From Hyposmocoma kahamanoa (taxonomy: Eukaryota; Arthropoda; Insecta; Lepidoptera; Cosmopterigidae), in NCBI RefSeq assembly GCF_003589595.1, contig NW_020654810.1, positions 17,876,682-17,940,681 on the forward strand: a DNA stretch of 64,000 nucleotides. The letters run 5' to 3'. The notes under the pieces are model-generated. The model did no database searches. It worked only from the letters and a program-made list of their open reading frames with translations, and was not told where the DNA came from. Each line of letters starts with the position of its first letter. The stretch's first letter is position 1. The position numbers and the translations under genes are program-made. This document shows, piece by piece, positions 1 to 11,761 of the stretch.

Positions 1-7
1 TATTTGC

Positions 8-305
8 TTTTTTATAATATCAAGTGACGGGACGAACAAGTCGTGCGTCTGATCGTTAGTTACATGCCTGTCCATAACAGTTGCAGGGCCACTCACAGAG
101 CTTTATATCGCAAAGATCTGAGGAGCAATGCCACTCACTGCCCTGAGACATAAGTTGACAAGTCATATGTGCCTGTAACCAGTACCCTTACCTTTCAAAA
201 CCAGAATACAGTAATGCTGACATTACGGCTTGGCGGCAGAAATAGTTAAGGTGGCAGTACTATCCCGGACGAACTCTTTCACAAGGAGTTTTGCTGCTGC
301 TATGT
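8..305 (-). repeat. Repeat A copy 1 (poly(A)-tailed retroposon-like repeat)
   Basis: This is the reverse complement of a ~300-bp family seen about 15 times here. It begins with a T-run (the poly(A) tail), then ATCAAGTGACGGGACGAACA, and ends at the GGACGAACTCTTTCACAAGG block. Family members end in a short A-run after TTGATATCATA, which suggests LINE-mediated retrotransposition. I see no clear Pol III A/B boxes, so calling it a SINE is unproven. Confidence 0.8.
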
Positions 306-2733
306 GACTCCCCAAACACTCCCTCTGTACGCGTATATTCTTGTTGCAATGCACTTGAAGCAAATTCCATGCAAAATGGCATATTGTGGTGTTTCTAACT
401 ACCTAAATAAAAGTGCAAGTATTAGTCGGACAAAAGAAGGCATCTCCTATCACGGTTAACACATTTTCAATAACTTAAATGCTGTTTGAATAAAGTAAAC
501 ACGAAAAAACATAACATAATTAAGAGACTTTCATTACAATCACAATATAGCTCAACTCAAGTTTCATTGCGCGCTAGACAAAATGTATTCTGCACTCAAC
601 GCTCTACGTGGCGAGCAGCCTATAACAAATTAAGTTTAACATCTGCTCTCTTGTCTAACGTCGCGAAAGGGCACGTGTGTAAAGATAATTATGGATTTGT
701 CGGCTAAGTCTTGCAGATACATTGCTTTGAAATAAAAGAAAAATTATTATTGTTATGTAAGTTTTTTAGTAGTCATAATTGTAATGGAAAGTGAAGTAAA
801 AAAATTGTTTTATTGTGGTCATATTAGTTTCTACCAACCGGTAAAGCCTATTATTTGGTATTTGTGTATACCTAACGTCTTTCGTTTAAACTACGTACCT
901 ATTAAAATATTGCGTTTTATTTTCGTATTTATCTGTATATCAAATATCGATACCGAAGGATTTCAACGAAATATTTATGTTACTTCACTAATTATAATCA
1001 CGCACTCTCAAGGTCACGTACTAGGAGGAGCTCGTCAAAAAGATGACACGCTTGATCTCTTTAAGAAAATGCAACATCGCCGTTCTATCTACATTTATTT
1101 CTGTCCACCACTGATGGTTGAACAGGCCTATCATAAATACTAAAAGTATATAATAATAAAAATTAAGATTACGTTGTTTTCATTTATTTTTCCACATGAA
1201 AATGAAACTGAGCCTTGATTGTCACGATGTGAAGTCGAAATTAGTCTAGTGTCAACCGTGACCGCTGCTGTAATTTTTCACAACGTTAACGGTGAAAACA
1301 CGGGGTGTCACGAAAAATCCATATGGTAATTAGATAAATGATAATATAATAATATATAGATAAGATAATAAAATATAAAAGAGATTTGTGTAAATAAATA
1401 AGTTAAACTTAATTTTAATTGCACCAATTAATATTTACAAAAATAATTATTTTTATTTCCACAGCTTACGAGTAACGAAACACATCGAAAGTGTCTAGGG
1501 ATCAAGGTATTTTTTAAATATTTGATTACCCTATTAAAATTGAGTAAACTTAAATTTATATTAAAACTTATATTTATTAAAAAAATGCTTTTTATTACAT
1601 TTTCATAATTTAATTGACCAAAAAAAAGCAATGGTGTTAAAAAGGATAATTTAAAAAACCTGATTTCCAGTCATTGGCAAAAACGTGCTTGATCCATAGA
1701 CACTTGTGATGGGTGTATTTTAGATTGTTAAATTTGACATATGAATAATACCACTATAATGTCAAAGTCGCGTCATAGTACGAATTGAGCTAATGAATCG
1801 TCACAAAGCTGCTTATATAACATTACAGTTTTAACATTATAATAAGCTTACTTTAAGCGCGTAATGGTACATACGAAAAGTCAATATTGTGGTTAAGGTT
1901 GTGGTAAACCCCCAGAAGTCTCCTAAATCATTATGTTTATTATCAAATTACTTGCACAGTACATCCAAACAAAAATATTGGTAGTAATTTCCGCTAATAT
2001 TTTGTAACTTTAGTTAACACCGGCGTCGATTTGAGTACACGTTCACTAACTCAATTTAAATTCAGTGCCTTTTTCCTTTCGCTACCAGTAAGAAAAAGAC
2101 AGAAGATTCAATTTTAGTTTAGAGCTGTCAAATAAGTCGGCGCCCATTTGTCTTGGTTAGCCCGATTCGATGCCATTAGCTACACAATTTACCATTGTAA
2201 CATAATTTGGCTACCAAGGTCACAAATTCGCAATAATTTTAAGCCCTAATAAGAATTCATCATACCGAAACGGTAAAACAGATTTGTATAAAAAATTGTA
2301 CCCTATACGCGAAATAAGACGCTTGCTGAAGTTACAATTCTATGCGAGTTAATGTACACAATATGAAAAAACCACCACTCATTGTTCATAACTTTTAAAC
2401 GCACCCGAGATCATTGACCCTTCTGACACTGCATATCCCCATAAAGCTATTTTTATCAACCCCCATCCATGGGGCGATAAATAATTAATTACCCGTTAAA
2501 GAATATAATTTAAAAAGCGAAATAATTCACAGCGGACCGTGAAAGGGTTAAAGATCACCACTTGTCAGAAAACGAGAAAGCGAAACCGTGTTAAGATTGT
2601 AAATAAATAATCTTTTTGCATTTTGATCTATTGAAAATTCAATGTATGATTACAGTAATTTGCGACTTTCGTAGTTATAATATTTTTTAACACCAGGAGT
2701 GTTAATTATAGGGTCCAACACAATAATAAGCCA
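306..2733. other. Non-coding AT-rich stretch, no gene recognised
   Basis: Open frames here (for example 486-707 and 784-1143, +) have no recognisable domain, no splice context and an AT-driven composition, and are taken as chance. No repeat copy recognised elsewhere in the window falls here. The stretch could be intergenic or upstream regulatory DNA. Confidence 0.5.
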
Positions 2734-3090
2734 TAAGTGGAATTACATCTGTTTGCCAAGTTTTATTGACATCGGTTAACGGAAAGCGGATAAAATCCAA
2801 TAAACCGTGTTCATCCCCTAATTTGCCACCTAAGGGTTGTAGAATATTTTCTTCAAATTTGAATGGGACCTAGACTACTGAGTTACCCCCTTACCAACAA
2901 AAAAGAATCATCTAAACGGGTTCACAAATCTGCCCTCGGAACGAAAAAGGCACAACTGTGTAAAGTACCTACGCATAGTTGTATCTTTTTTCGTTAAGAG
3001 GGAAGAAATGTTATCGCGTACAACATACACACAAAAAACAGTCGAATTGTTCTCAATTCCTCTCGTCCTCTTTTTTAAAGTCGGTTACAA
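2734..3090 (-). repeat. Repeat E copy (AACCGAC-ended MITE-like), interrupted
   Basis: In reverse orientation this carries the family hallmarks: the GGAATTACATCTGTTTGCCAAG block, TCATCCCCTAATTTGCCACC, AATGGGACC, and finally CTTTTTTAAAGTCGGTT. Better copies of E run from AACCGACTTCAAAAA to TTTGAGGTCGGTT, short inverted termini that suggest a non-autonomous DNA element. This copy is split by a 76-bp insert at 2930-3005. Confidence 0.7.
2930..3005. mobile_element. 76-bp foldback MITE with ~31-bp TIRs and AAAT target duplication
   Basis: The insert starts CTGCCCTCGGAACGAAAAAG and ends with a near inverted copy (right arm reversed: CTTCCCTCTTAACGAAAAAA). AAAT lies on both sides (2926-2929 and 3006-3009). 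The uninterrupted E copy at 47480-47733 reads straight through this point, so the insertion is clear. The left arm matches a sequence at 50929-50960. Confidence 0.7.
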
Positions 3091-4979
3091 ACTAGTTTTA
3101 CGGGCAAATTTCATGATACATCTAGTTAGTTTCAAAAATATTTTACGTGATGTTGACTTTCGTATAGGTAACAGTCGCCTACAAGTAGAGCGCTTCGAGA
3201 GAAGCAATTGTTTAACAAATATTATTAAAACTTTTCACAAAATCATAATAAAATTTCAAAAAATATAAAATTTCAAAGCGTAAGCTAGTGGTCACTGCAG
3301 TAATATTACATAGCTGCCACAGGGTTATCCGCAACTTCAAGGCAGTGAATTTGTATGATATAAAATATATATAGGCAAACCCTTTTGTTTGTACTAATTC
3401 ATGTAATATTTTTACATGTACCTTTTTCAGGTGTTAGTAAATATTAGTTATTTGTTATGCAACGCTGCAAAGTTGTTGATTGACGCAAGTGCTTGTATTG
3501 AAACTTAAGCAAGCGAAGAAATCGTCAAATACAGAATCCTAAAAGGAGCGAGGGTTTCAAGTCACGATACGCAAAACAACTTTGCTGCCGAGCGAAACAC
3601 ACAACTTTTCGCCTCACTATAGCTAAGAAAATGGAAGATGAAAGAAAAACAGTTGAACTATAACAAACAAAATTAGTTATCATTGTCAATTTAATGTTGA
3701 AGTTTAATGTTGTAGGTATATTTTATTCTTATTATTGATAATAAGAATAAAATATACCTACGGATTTATATTACATAAATTGTTTTTGTTCAGTTGTTGT
3801 TGTTGTGTTTTTTGTTTGTTTCGCCTATGGCTTCAAGGCGGTAATTTCAGTTAATTACGGAGACGTATAGATTCTAACGGAAACGGGGGTAAGGGGCAAA
3901 CTTGGCAATGTCCATGATTGGGTCAGAAACAAAAACGATATTGTCCATTTCAACCACAACGCGTTTTAATTCATAGATTCAGTATGACGGTTGTAACTTT
4001 TAGTAAGGAGATTATGCTTGAAAGTTTTAGTGTTTTTTCTATTTAATCCTTTTGGTCAGTCAACCTGGGACCATGGAACGTGTAACCGTTCTGAATTATC
4101 AGGAAAATGAAAAGAAATCATATCGTGGTGAGAAACCTGCAATTAGTGATAAAAATATATAGTGATTTAAAATTTCCCTAATCAGTTAAGGCAATCAAGT
4201 AACGACAACCGTCAATTAAATTCGTTGTTTTCCATTTGAAGCTAACTATACGTATCAGTTTCTTTGCAAAGCTGGTTCAGGAACATCGACTCAGAAAAGT
4301 AGGTAAACTCGATATCTTGCAAAGATTGTACGAATTCTGTTTCAAACTTTCAAAAAACTTAGGGATTGTTCATTGTAATTTTTTCCTTTTAATGGTATGC
4401 CAATCTGTAAACAGTTAAACCATAATATAATAAGACAAGTATGATAATTCCATACAAACGTAGCAGCGCGACTTGTATGTGTGCACGCCCACCTTGTACC
4501 ATCTATGGACGCACACATTCGCATAATCCCGCGACGCACTCGCGTTGCATAGTGCTGGTGGTCACACGCGCTATTAATTGGGTAATTTTCAGGTTAGTGT
4601 TCTCTACCTAATTTCGGTGACAATTTTTATTATTTAAGTACGCGAGTATATTATCATGAAATATTAAATAATATTTTCAGGGTACCACCAACGGCGAGGC
4701 GTCCATATAACTCAATTCCCATCGGGTTGGCTTTCCACGTATTATAAAAAAACTGTATTAGACAGCATGCATACGAGTACCTTACCAATTAAAAAAAATA
4801 TATCCAAAATGTTCAATAATAAACGCATAGTCGCCAATCCTTGATAATACGGGGTATAATGGATCTCGGTCTATCACAGCGCCTTGGTTCACCAATCATG
4901 CCGGTTGGATCCCGGCTTCTAATTACATTCACGAAACCTACGCGTTCATATCAAAATACACACACTCATTTTTAAAAGT
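3091..4979. other. Non-coding stretch without recognised gene
   Basis: Apart from the perfect hairpin at 3712-3761, I find no gene or clear repeat. A tRNA-like string near 4850-4920 is too degenerate to call. Open frames such as 4236-4418 (+) and 4342-4539 (-) overlap each other and have no domain. Confidence 0.45.
3712..3761. repeat. Perfect 23-bp inverted repeat with 4-nt loop
   Basis: Left arm 3712-3734 (GTAGGTATATTTTATTC...) is the exact reverse complement of 3739-3761, with loop TTGA. It could be the compact remains of a foldback element, a cruciform-forming site or a small hairpin transcript. There is no evidence of transcription. Confidence 0.9.
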
Positions 4980-5240
4980 CCTCCGGACTTCTCGCGTATG
5001 CTCTAGAATGCTCGCGCATTCGCATGAATTCCGCATCTGCCGTCGGCGATGCCTGGCGAATCCGCGGGAAGTAGCACGAAGACAGACGCAGTGTGACGTC
5101 AAACGTCGACGAAATACTACAACCTCAAGACGCGGCCGCTGAAATGCTCGAACGTTCGCTTCGCTTCCATTCCATTCCGTTCCGCCGCGCCGTAGATTGA
5201 GCCTTACGCGCCGAACAGGCAGGAGTTACCTAACTCGCTC
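4980..5240. promoter_or_regulatory. CpG-rich patch, possible regulatory region
   Basis: CpG density is clearly higher than in the surrounding AT-rich DNA, with many CGCG, GCGGCCGC and TCGAACG strings and a CRE-like TGACGTCA at 5093-5100. No open frame or splice signal stands out. It may be a regulatory element or an old GC-rich repeat; the sequence alone does not decide. Confidence 0.25.
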
Positions 5241-5304
5241 TTATTGTACTATGGTTAAACAGTCTACTTGACGTTTGCGATTCGAAAGAAGTAATATGGA
5301 AATA

Positions 5305-5509
5305 ACTGCCTCCGTAGTCGAACGGTTACCATGCTGGTCTGCCACGCAGAGGTTCCGGCCGGGAGAAATATTTTTATGGCCTACATTTATTTTTCTGGTC
5401 AATTTGGGTGTAATTTGTGGTTGTCTATCTGTGTGTCCATGGCACCCGTGACACAGAGTTTTGCGCACGCACTAGCGGGGTTATGAGTGTGTGCATTATT
5501 TATTATTTT
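5305..5509 (+). mobile_element. SINE B copy (tRNA-derived), degraded B box
   Basis: It has the family head (GCCTCCGTAGTCGAACGGTTACC), the shared body with GGTGTAATTTGTGGTTGTC and TCCATGGCACCCG, and a TTATTTATTATTT tail. The usual GGTTCGATTCCCGGGCC segment is partly deleted, so the internal Pol III promoter is broken and this copy is probably dead. Confidence 0.85.
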
Positions 5510-6689
5510 AATCGCGTGTGTACCTATGGGTACTTTGTGATATGACTTTTATCGAAGAATGTTACACTTTCTTTGCAACATTATGCGACGTACATTCTTG
5601 TTGTGCCGATACAAGTAGTTCTAGATGCTTTATAAAGTTACCGTCAGGCATGACTTTGTAATAAACATTAAATTTGCATCTTACAAGTCACATTAAAGTA
5701 AGTACTTTGTGACAAAAATCCATATGGACTGAAACAGTCTCTTAAGCTAACTTGATTCTCGTAAAATACTTGTTAATACTCAACCCTCGGGAGTTGTAGG
5801 ATGAAGTCTGTTTCCCAAGACTTCCCAACCAGTAGCTAAATTCATCCTGAGATTTATTTGAAGACCACTCTATGTTGATCCCTCGCGCGCTATTCAGTTG
5901 AGTTGTTTTCAATTAAAGTTATATACAGTTAATAAAGTTGGCAGGGATCAAATTTTGGTTGACATAGATTTGTTTGTGGATTAGTCAGATTGTTCGGTCG
6001 ATAGAAGGAGGTGGTCCGGTGTAGGTGGAGTAACGAAAAGCATCTAAGGACAAAACTTGTTTACACTACTTACAGAATTAAATCACTCTACTCAATATTT
6101 GTTTGCAAGTGCTGGGACTTCTGCTGTAATGTTTAATATGTATACTCCGTTTGTAGTACTTTTACTTCTATAGTAAAAGGAGTTTGCTCTAGTGAATTCC
6201 TTTTTTTATTTGTTATTTTAATATCATACCATACTCTATCGTTAAAGATAAAGACGTGTCTTTAGAATAAATATGAAAAATCATGTACCTATCTATGATC
6301 TTTAGTATAGATTTTTACATATGTATGATTTTTAGAAGAAATAAAGTTTAAAAATTTGAAATCCATTTTGACTACATTTGATTACACCACCCTATGTATA
6401 TTATCTACATAACTATACCATACCGTATATACATACGTATCTAAGTAATTATACTGTATTTATGTAAAAGTAAAGAATCAATGTTTGTGTAAAACATCAT
6501 TATTTTCTTTAAAACAAAATGATATATATATCTAAGTGCGTTACGTAACATCGAATTCGCAAAGCGAAAGTATGTACGTTCAGTAAATAGTCATTTTTAA
6601 CTGGAACACGAACACAATACAGCCTAACCACCGAGTTATTAAAGAACCAACAAACTTTTAAATTGAACTTGTAGTCCGATAACAATGCA
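5510..6689. other. Non-coding stretch without recognised gene
   Basis: AT-rich DNA with several TATA/ATGTAT-type low-complexity runs around 6390-6540. No repeat shared with the rest of the window and no convincing reading frame were seen. Confidence 0.45.
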
Positions 6690-7549
6690 GCAAAGTTAAT
6701 TACGAGCGCGCGCGGACGCCAATCTTCCTCACGGTGCAGTAAAAAATCGTACTTCTTTATAAGAACACCTCGCAAAAGTTTGTTCTAAGTAAACTCTGCC
6801 AATGGCCGAGGGACGACGTCCGCCAGTATCCGCTCTCCCGTCAGCCACGCTCGTCGCTCCAAGAATCGCTTGGCGACTTCCCCCGCTCCTTAAACCTTAG
6901 CGAACCGCCTCCGACAAACAAACGGACAAGTTTTAATGTTTTGCTCACAAAGTGTATGATTAAACGCGGAGAGCGGTAGAGAGAGTCGGCCGTAAGTTAT
7001 TGATTTTCCCCGACCGAACCCCTGTCGACTACGCGACTCGCGGTATGGCAAGGGTGCTATTCGCGATTTATTCACTTCTCAATTCGTCGGAAACGCGTTC
7101 AAAACTACTTTTCTCCACTGTAAATTAATATTAATCACTTTTGGTGATCATTAGAAAAGTTTATTTTCGACATGTTAACAGTTTTGAAGTTTTTTGTGTG
7201 AGTTATTATGAGAAAAGTTAGGGGTGGCTGCGCAGCTCGGCCGCCTACGCTACGAGTCGCGCACCCTACAACTTCACGTCGCTCTACGTTCCGAAGTTAA
7301 CGCAAAGTTCCGCCATTTTGGAACATGCTCACAACCCACTTGTTTTATAAAGAAACTTTTTATTAATTCCTGTGGGCCGCGGTGTCAGTAAGATGTTTTG
7401 AGGTTATGCTGGAAGACGAAAGACGTTATTCTGACTCGGAGCTGGTGTTTCAGTGATAAAGTGACTGTGTACTTTTCAAAAGACTGATGTTTTTGTAAAT
7501 CTGAGGTATTGTTTTGAAGTATAAATAGAGTGACGTTTCTCAGAGGATG
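6690..7549 (+). promoter_or_regulatory. Putative promoter region of a host gene
   Basis: This stretch is GC-richer than its surroundings (GCGCGCGCGG near 6706, CCGCCAGTATCCGCTC, CGGCCGCC near 7239, CGCCATTTTGGAAC near 7310) and free of the repeats that fill the rest of the window. TATAAATA lies at 7520-7527, and a strong splice donor follows at 7813. What I see is base composition, a TATA box and a donor; that it drives a gene is inference. The transcription start could equally be further upstream in the GC-rich part. Confidence 0.35.
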
Positions 7550-7812
7550 CTCTTGTAAATTTGTGTTTACTTCTGCAAAAGGAAGGAGGACGCTTAGGTG
7601 CCTTCATGACCTTGCTGGCCCGTACTGTTATATTAAAAAAAACAGGTGACGTGTGTTATAAAGTTAGTTTGACTAGTTTGTTTCAAGGCTGAAAAGTTGT
7701 TAGTAAAAAGTTTCAGACAAGACTGTTTACGAGTAACTAACTACTTATGACATAAGTGCAATCTGTCGTGACCATGACACTTTTTTGAGGTCGCTGCTAC
7801 GATTATGAATAG
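7550..7812 (+). other. Candidate 5' non-coding exon ending at GTAAGT donor
   Basis: The segment downstream of the TATA box ends ATGAATAG|GTAAGTTG, a near-consensus donor. It holds no long reading frame, so it would be 5' UTR. The next credible acceptor with a coding start that I found is at 34438, which would give an intron of about 26.6 kb, a length that is normal for insect developmental regulators. The 5' edge is a guess from the TATA position. Confidence 0.25.
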
Positions 7813-9516
7813 GTAAGTTGTTTTGACCCATCTTCTGTTATGTAAAGTGTTTTAATATGCAAAACTGAACCATTACAAGTAATTCGCTATTGGTAAAAGT
7901 GTTTTCTAGGTTCGTACATTTTCTTTCAAGTGAATTTTACTTTGTCTCAAGTGTTAATGTTGATGTTAATAAGTGTCAATTTTACTTTGTATCAACAAAT
8001 CGTAATTAAATAAAACAGAGGTATTGTACTTTATTACAATAAATTTCAATAGAAACCAAATACGTTCTACTTTTTTGTAGAAATATAATTTTTATAACGA
8101 AATTAAGCACAACCCTGCGCATTACCAAAAATTAATAGATATCTTATAACCTACCTACGTTGGAATTCATTTTGAATCAGTTTGAATGAAAATCAATATT
8201 ACATTAAAATATCAAAGTCTCGCGATTTTTATGCAAAATATATGCAAATGAAGGGACTTAAAAAATTACTAAACAGTTTATATAAAAATATTTTCCCTTC
8301 AACAATTTTCATAACAGATTGTTTGTCGTAGTTGTAAAGACAGAATTGAGTTGAACGAAACTTTAGTAATAATATACTGCGCGTTTGTAGTTCTAGCCGG
8401 TCTATAGTGGTACCAGAATTGAGAGAGATTTTCCAAGCGAGTCGGAGTACATGGTAAAATAATTCCATTCCTCCTTGTGATAAAGATTGAATTGGCGTGC
8501 ATTGAATTTATATGCCTACATATTTGAGTGTTTTGTAACGTTTATTATTCCGTTGTAAACAAACTTCTGGTGCTTCTTCTCTAACTTACATTGCTAGTCA
8601 AGGACTGAAAAGTAAAAAGATAAACAATATAAATATATTGTTAAGGTCGCTATTAAAAGGAAACTAGCCTACAGCTTTATAAAATTGTGTTACGCAAATC
8701 TCATAAATAAGGTAAGCAGCCTGCGATATTGGATCGTTTTATTGAGGACGCCATTACAAAGTCATTCCGGCAACCGGCCCCAGCCTCAGTCCATTGTAGA
8801 AGGAAAATCTTTCTACAGTCACGGCTCTCGATGGGATAACGCAGACGCCACTCAATTCAACAAGGTCTCAACAGCGAACCGGTTCTTAAGCAATTATTAA
8901 CCTAATTCCTAACAACTCAAAGCGCAATCTCCAACTACAACGGGAAAAGCTATGAAACTTTGTTAAATAACTTTTCAGATAACTTGAACTTCGTGTATTT
9001 GCACAAAGTTGTAAGCGGAACTCTACCGCGGGCTAATTCAATCTGTGCTCGCTTGTAATAAATGTTGTTTTTGCGTAATGCCAATAGGGAAGTTAGTTTG
9101 CTTTGCTAAGATGGAAGTTGTGGACTTCACGAAGCAAAACGCGAACTTTTGTAGAACATTTCAGTGTAGTTAGGACAATGTTATAATGGAAATAAGCACT
9201 TCAAAATGGCGTCGTCTGCAGCTTTGTTATACGTGTACGTATTGATTGAGGGATTCTGTGAAAACATACCGTTGTTCTTTGATTTGTTGTTGCATTTATA
9301 CCTTTTTTGGTATTTACCAATTCTGAGACATACACAGTAAATCTTGAAAGTGTCTGTTAGTTGCATGTATGGCGTGCAAGTGTGTTGAATTTGATGAAGA
9401 AAATAAAAGTAAAAGTAAATAAATAAATGTATTTTTTTCCATTCCGTTGGCCCATTAAGAAGTTCACGGACAACGTCACCTTTCTACATAATTTCTAAAC
9501 TTTATAGTTTTTTTTA
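7813..9516. other. Non-coding, repeat-poor stretch (possible intron start)
   Basis: No copy of the common repeat families lies here. Small frames (8685-8900 +, 8229-8502 -) carry no domain. If the exon model is right this is the start of intron 1, where regulatory elements are often kept clear of transposons. Confidence 0.35.
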
Positions 9517-10135
9517 ACCGACTTGAAAAAAGAAGGAGGTTCTCAATTCGACTGTAAATCATTTTTTTATGTGCGTATGTTACGCGATTACTCCGGCATT
9601 TGTGAACCGCTGGTGATGATGCTTTTTTGTTTTAAAGAAGGTACCTCAGTATTGGTCCCATTCAAATTTGAAGAAAATACTCCACTTCTAAGAGTGGCAA
9701 ACTTTTTTTTAAATTTATTTATCCTTTCAATGACTTTTCACAAATAAAATAAGGTTTTCCCAAACTTCATGCAAGTTTATCGGGAGAGTTTGATTGCTAT
9801 GCTTAATATTACAGTTACATAAACACATAAACGTTACACTCAGTTACCAACATTATAGTTTTTCAATATTCACCTACGTTGTATCTAACAAATATCTTTT
9901 TATTTCATTTTTAACAGACTTTTTACTACCTTTAATGTTTTTTAAGTGTGACGGAAGACAGTTAAACAATGTTGGAATTAAATAGTCCTTAGATCTTTTA
10001 ACATGTACGTTATTTGTTTTAAAAGTTTCATAGCTACCCATCATTGTTTGTCTTGTGGATGAATCCGGTTTTGCACACTTTCCGTTAACCGATTCCAATA
10101 AAGTTTGGCAAATAGATGTAATTCCACAAACTTAG
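9517..10135 (+). repeat. Repeat E copy split by a LINE fragment
   Basis: The left part (9517-9696) runs from TTAACCGACTTGAAAAAAG through GGTTCTCAATTCGACTGT to GAGTGGCAAAC. The right part (10059-10135) resumes at ATGAATCCGG and ends AGAGGTCGGTTTGTTT. Other copies (for example 13063 onward) join these two parts directly, so the 360 bp between them is an insertion. Confidence 0.75.
9697..10058 (-). mobile_element. 5'-truncated Jockey/CR1-type LINE 3' end inside repeat E
   Basis: On the minus strand a frame reads FNCLPSHLKNIKGSKKSVKN followed by EIKRYL, the usual C-terminal end of a non-LTR ORF2 (pattern: x-x-LPxxIKx...FKxxLKxYL). The 3' end, toward 9697, has a T-run on the + strand, i.e. an A-tail. 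Only the last ~50 codons and the 3' UTR remain, so it is inactive. Confidence 0.65.
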
Positions 10136-10163
10136 AGGTCGGTTTGTTTAGTACTCTGTACTG

Positions 10164-10445
10164 ATTTTATTATAATACCAAGTAACGGGGCTAGTCGTGA
10201 GCTTGGTGGTAAGCGACACGCCTGTTCATAACAGTTGCAGTGCGACTCAGAGCTTTAAACCACCAAGATCGGAGGGGCGCTGCCACTGCGCCCGTCACCC
10301 TGAAACATAAGTTGACAAGTCCCATGTGCCTGTAATTTCACCAGAACCCCCACCCTTCAAAACCGTAACTACTTGGTGGCAGAAATAGGTAAGCTGACTG
10401 TACTTCCCTGGACGAACTCTTTCACAAGGAGCTCTACTGCTACTA
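10164..10445 (-). repeat. Repeat A copy 2
   Basis: Near full-length reverse copy, from TTTTATTATAATACCAAGTAAC to CTTTCACAAGGAGCTCT. It lies directly after the E copy that ends at 10135. Confidence 0.85.
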
Positions 10446-11146
10446 ACGTACTCAAACTGCGGGTGTTTAAAAACAGAGAAACGCAAGGCCGCTATAAATT
10501 ATATCGTAACATCCTAATATGATTATTTACGACTAACAAAACAAGTTCAAACAATGCCTATTACGTAAAAGCATTCACAAATAGAGGACAAAGCCTCCAA
10601 GGAACAGGAAAGCCTGCAATAATGACGAAGTGATTTAATTATGTATGTTATTCAAGCACGACATTCAGCTTTTAGTTACTACCGACTAAATCAAAACCTA
10701 ACAAGCAACTTGATTTAAAACGTCTTATCTGCCATTTTATATTCTATTCAAAAAGCGAATTAATTTGTTTAAACTTACGCTTCAAAATTGCAGATAATGA
10801 AGTGGGAATAGGGCGTTCAAGAAATATGTTTTCAAGCTTTCTCGTAGTCTGTTTGCCGATTTTAGGCAATAAAATTGGCTCCGTCTCGTATACGTGACTA
10901 AAGATATTATGTAAACAGTTCGCCTTCGATTTTATTGGACAATATTTCATGTAGCCTTAACAAGATTGTGAAGTCACATAATGGAAGGTCGGCCGACAAA
11001 GTTTGAGTAAACTTTATTAATAGGATCTCACGAAGTTTTGATCAATATCTGGTACAGATCATGTAGTTAAAGGGTTATCCTCATTTGTAACAGTTGATTT
11101 ATTAGCTATTATACCAAAGTATATTCTTGCACATCTTTATATTACA
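10446..11146. other. Non-coding stretch without recognised gene
   Basis: AT-rich; the minus frame 10744-10950 has no recognisable domain. No shared repeat found. Confidence 0.45.
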
Positions 11147-11761
11147 TTAAGAGTCTATACAACCTCACTGACTCCGCTTAACAGTTAAAGTGTTGAATAT
11201 TGATTCATTTTGGAAAAAATATATAGTAAAATTGACGATATACAGTGATTATTATACGGTGTGAAAAAACGATTCCTAAAATTTTCACGATAGAAAAAAC
11301 ACGAACTTACTCGAGGTAAGTTCGTGTTGTTTTTCTATCGTGTGTTTTACAAGAAAACCGCCGTACTCTGTAGGTACTTAAGCGACATAACATACCCATG
11401 ATTTTTTTTATGTCAACTGAACTAAATAGAACACGTATAAGTATACGATATACATTTTCAAATAGCTTTAATTTCGTTTGTAAAAAAATTAATTCTGAAA
11501 TAATGTCAGTGTCCCTGCCGCACGACGCAAGTAAAATGAACCGTATTAGTACGGGAAAAATTTGAATTTCCTTGTGAAATGTCGAGGTAGGTTTGTGTTT
11601 TTTTCCTATCGTGAAAATTGTTAGGAATCGTGTTTTCACACCGTATAGTAATTAGTGTATATCCACAATTTTACTATATATTTTTTGCAAAGCGATTGAT
11701 TCGACACTTTCACTGTTACGCGGAATCAACCAAAGGCGTTTGACATTGTATCGACTCTTAA
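11147..11761. mobile_element. Repeat D: 615-bp foldback element with ~190-bp TIRs
   Basis: The two ends are inverted copies over nearly 200 bp: TTAAGAGTCTATACAA at the left pairs with the reversed right end TTAAGAGTCGATACAA, and matching continues through the TAACAGTTAAAGTGTTGAA and TATAGTAAAATTG blocks to TTTTCACGATAG. TTAA flanks both sides, which fits a TTAA target as in piggyBac-type elements, though the terminal bases do not match canonical piggyBac. There is no transposase; it is non-autonomous. Partial copies lie at 29093-29530 and 36497-36625. Confidence 0.8.
11286..11342. repeat. Second, near-perfect hairpin inside repeat D
   Basis: Left arm 11286-11310 (CACGATAGAAAAAACACGAA...) pairs with 11316-11342 across a TCGAG centre, with only a 2-base length difference. 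This hairpin is additional to the long TIR and is not present in the D copy at 29093. Confidence 0.85.

Noticed and set aside
784..1143. 119-codon open frame on the + strand
   Set aside because: Rich in codons favoured by AT-rich DNA, no recognisable domain, no splice or promoter context.
4845..4925. tRNA-like string with GGTTGGATCCCGGC
   Set aside because: Only a weak B-box resemblance, no A box at the right distance and no repeat copy elsewhere.
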